Below are positions 40,433 through 42,639 of a stretch of 42,639 nucleotides of DNA, in pieces. Origin of the DNA: a bacterium. Lineage in GTDB: Bacteria; Cyanobacteriota; Vampirovibrionia; Obscuribacterales; JAKAZS01. The stretch lies in NCBI GenBank assembly GCA_021815785.1, contig JAKAZS010000013.1, forward strand, positions 1 to 42,639. The letters run 5' to 3'. Each line of letters begins with the position of its first letter. The first letter of the stretch is position 1. A program made the position numbers and the translations under genes. The notes under the pieces were generated by a model. That model was given only the letters and a program-made list of their open reading frames with translations, was not told the DNA's origin and did no database searches.

Positions 40433-40457
40433 TTAAATTAATAACACCCAATCGTAA

Positions 40458-42639
40458 TTAATACTTAACCGAAATTTTATTTTCTTTACTTAAGGATTTT
40501 TGTTCAGCATAAGATAAAATTGATGAAACTTGCGTTAAATAATTAGCAATATATTGAGCACGAAATCCACGTTTAATAAAGGCTTCTAACCTTAACCAGT
40601 TATTTACGGTATCGGCTAAGATTTTAATATCACTAGCAACATCATCAATCTGAGTAGAATTGGCATTATTATCCATTTTATCTAATTTACTTTGAATTAC
40701 GCGAATTTTATACAATACATCATTAGTACTAGCTTGGTCTGACATAATATGTTTATGGGGGTCCTGAAGATATTTATAAACCATAGTACTAAAATCTTTA
40801 AATAATAATTTAGTAGCTTCAATAGGTTGAGACTGAGGTGTTAAAACAGTTGGTTTTCGATATGGGCCAAGTTTTAACAAACGTATTTTATCATCATCCA
40901 ATTGGGCTACAGCAAATAATGTAGTACCTAAAGTACCTACGACTCTAGATGTATCTAATTGTTCAATTAATGAAGCAATATCTAATTGACGTATGGATAA
41001 GCCAGGATAAACCAGAGCCAAGTCATTGGATTCTTCCCGAACGTATGAGGCCATATTGCTTAATTCACTAGCTTTAGTCACATAAGTCATAGGATTAACT
41101 GTATCAATCCAGCCATTTTTAACCCAGGTTTCCCATTCCTGCTGAATCGAATTTAAACGCATCCGTTTTGGCATAGCATAAACTGCTGCCGAGATTCTTA
41201 AATTAGGCTTAATTTGCCGTATTTCAGAACTTATCATTCGGACAAAAGTTGAAATGTTATTAATTTTCCAAGCTTGCCAAACTTTTAAACCTTCGTCATT
41301 AAGGCAGTCTAAATTAAAGCCAGTATCATTTTCAAATTTTTGTCGACCTAAATAATTATAGCCCATTTCCGAACCTTTGCCATTAAATGGGTATCTAATA
41401 TAGTCTAGCTGAATACCATCAACGGGATATTTTTTGACAACTTCAAGTACTAAACTTTTAATATAATTACGCGTTTCATCATAAGATGGATCAATCCAAA
41501 ATTCATGTTGACGTGGTGGTAATAATGATCCATTTACTCCCGCTAAGCCCCAGATAAGGTCATGACTGGTTAATACTGGTCCAGGAAAATCAAGCGGTTT
41601 AGCTACAAGTTTATTATGTAAGGTATTACCAACATTAAAAATCCAGAACCAGGCATGTAATTCAATATTACGTTTATGGGCTTCATTAATGGCCGCATTT
41701 AAGGCATCGAAGCCATTAATATTAGGGTTTTGCTGGGCAATTTGACTTGGATACATTGCATAGCCAGCATTATTCGTTTCAAAATAAACACAATTGATAT
41801 TAGCCTCACTTAATCGATCAAATAACTTAGCCATAGCTTGCGGATTAGCTACGCTAACAATCGTTCCTCTATCCAACCAGACACAGCGAGCTTCGACCGG
41901 TCGAACCGGCATGGCCTGAGCAAAAGCAATGGCAAAATCTTGTCTAGCTTCTTTTAAATATTTATTTGCTTGGTAAAATTGTCTGGCATGATAGGCTGTA
42001 TTAAATTTATTTACAGATTCTTGAGCATTATTATAATTGTTTTCAATTGTGGGCATTGGTACCATAAGATCGGCTTGTTTGGCGGTAGCAATTGTTTCTT
42101 GAGTGCGTTTTTGAAGATAGTTTAATTCCTGATTAATGGTTTGATATTCAGCATAACTTATTTGAATACTAGCCTCTTGGGTAATGCCAGGATAAATTTC
42201 CGATAGACATAAACTTGTAAGTTTGGCATTATTTGTTACATCCCCTTGAAGTCCAAGCGACCAGGCAAGATACGCATTCTTGTTATTTAAAATTATAGCT
42301 GGTACCATATTTACTGCTGAAGTTAAATCATAATTAGCAAAATTAGCTAAAATTTGGCAAGTTGGTAAAGTTTTAACAATATTAAAGGAACTACCCACCG
42401 AAAAATTAAAAGTTTCTTTAGTATCGTTTTCATTTAATATTAAATCAAAGCTTTTATTGGCCGTAATTTGCTGATTTAGCGTGATACCAATTAAATCTAG
42501 TAAACAAGTGGCGTTTTTGCTTAAAATGCCACCACCATTAAAACATATGATATGACCGCCATCCTTTAAATAGTTCTGAATTAAAGCTAATTCTTGATCA
42601 CTTAAATCAACTAGTAAGGGTAAAATAATCACTTTATAA
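40458..42639 (-). CDS. GHL10-type glycoside-hydrolase-like protein, 5' end beyond window
   Basis: The frame runs off the right edge. GTG at 42632 could be read as a start, but upstream codons remain open (Y-K before it) and VIILPLLVDLSDQELALIQN looks like the middle of a Rossmann/amidotransferase-like domain, so I call it partial. Numbering from that GTG: amidotransferase-like part to about 150; helical linker about 160-240; GHL10 (DUF187) barrel about 245-560 with EARCVWLDRG, VYFETNNAGYA, ELHAWFWIFN, DGIQLDYIRYP (D410) and DTVNPMTYV; then a helical C-terminus. GHL10 proteins are predicted to act on cell-wall or extracellular polysaccharide. It fits the surface/polymer theme of the neighbouring exporter and is convergent with the secreted-protein genes. 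Confidence 0.88.
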   Translation of the reverse strand, partial: YKVIILPLLVDLSDQELALIQNYLKDGGHIICFNGGGILSKNATCLLDLIGITLNQQITANKSFDLILNENDTKETFNFSVGSSFNIVKTLPTCQILANFANYDLTSAVNMVPAIILNNKNAYLAWSLGLQGDVTNNAKLTSLCLSEIYPGITQEASIQISYAEYQTINQELNYLQKRTQETIATAKQADLMVPMPTIENNYNNAQESVNKFNTAYHARQFYQANKYLKEARQDFAIAFAQAMPVRPVEARCVWLDRGTIVSVANPQAMAKLFDRLSEANINCVYFETNNAGYAMYPSQIAQQNPNINGFDALNAAINEAHKRNIELHAWFWIFNVGNTLHNKLVAKPLDFPGPVLTSHDLIWGLAGVNGSLLPPRQHEFWIDPSYDETRNYIKSLVLEVVKKYPVDGIQLDYIRYPFNGKGSEMGYNYLGRQKFENDTGFNLDCLNDEGLKVWQAWKINNISTFVRMISSEIRQIKPNLRISAAVYAMPKRMRLNSIQQEWETWVKNGWIDTVNPMTYVTKASELSNMASYVREESNDLALVYPGLSIRQLDIASLIEQLDTSRVVGTLGTTLFAVAQLDDDKIRLLKLGPYRKPTVLTPQSQPIEATKLLFKDFSTMVYKYLQDPHKHIMSDQASTNDVLYKIRVIQSKLDKMDNNANSTQIDDVASDIKILADTVNNWLRLEAFIKRGFRAQYIANYLTQVSSILSYAEQKSLSKENKISVKY

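Noticed and set aside
42630-42632. GTG as the true start of the GHL10-like gene
   Set aside because: The frame is open upstream to the window edge, no ribosome site precedes it, and the sequence begins mid-domain.
1-42639. tRNA genes, insertion sequences, phage or plasmid genes
   Set aside because: No cloverleaf, transposase, integrase or terminal repeats were recognised on reading intergenic stretches; a tRNA or IS search was not run.

Overview
This AT-rich window encodes almost entirely protein in the standard code. It looks like a chromosome segment of a non-photosynthetic relative of cyanobacteria (Melainabacteria/Vampirovibrionia, probably Obscuribacterales-like). That placement is inferred from four things: a cyanobacterial-style NDH-1 gene order without nuoE/F/G, a short S1 protein, PATAN-type signalling proteins, and a giant Ser/Thr/Asn/Gly-rich surface protein. 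No tRNA, rRNA, transposase, integrase or CRISPR array was recognised.

Layout. (1) 1-10750, minus: one uninterrupted frame of about 3,580 codons encoding the N-terminal part of a giant repetitive secreted protein whose 3' end lies outside the window. A terminator-like hairpin sits inside its signal-peptide codons. (2) 11031-13862, minus: a 943-residue protein of unknown function. (3) 14218-17350, plus: a membrane protein with a TPR-like helix pair, a membrane protein that looks like a metalloprotease with its zinc motif lost, and DNA topoisomerase III. (4) 17454-19901, plus: TyrRS, a chlorite-dismutase/HemQ-family protein and an EVE-domain protein. (5) Ribosomal protein S1 (minus), a small secreted protein (plus), and RNase III (minus) with one altered active-site residue. 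(6) 23255-31119, plus: nuoABCDHIJK, then hemB and a Cys-containing protein. (7) SRP RNA at about 31204-31295.

(8) 31331-36898 is the most unusual region. It holds a stand-alone MshEN-like protein, a membrane sensor shaped like a histidine kinase but lacking its phospho-acceptor and ATP-binding residues, a protein made of four roughly 97-residue MshEN-like repeats, and a PATAN protein with a degenerate GGDEF-like C-terminus. These genes abut or overlap. (9) 37045-38709, plus: a Wzm/Wzt-type polysaccharide exporter, followed by two small secreted proteins. (10) 40458 to the right edge, minus: a GHL10-type glycoside-hydrolase-like protein whose 5' end is outside the window.

Regions 8-10 and the giant protein together suggest a cell-surface and exopolysaccharide theme. 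The best candidate for an undescribed system is the pseudo-kinase / MshEN-repeat / degenerate-GGDEF set next to the exporter. It may be a sensory pathway that binds signals and partners rather than catalysing phosphotransfer or making c-di-GMP. That functional link is inference from domain degeneration and gene proximity only.
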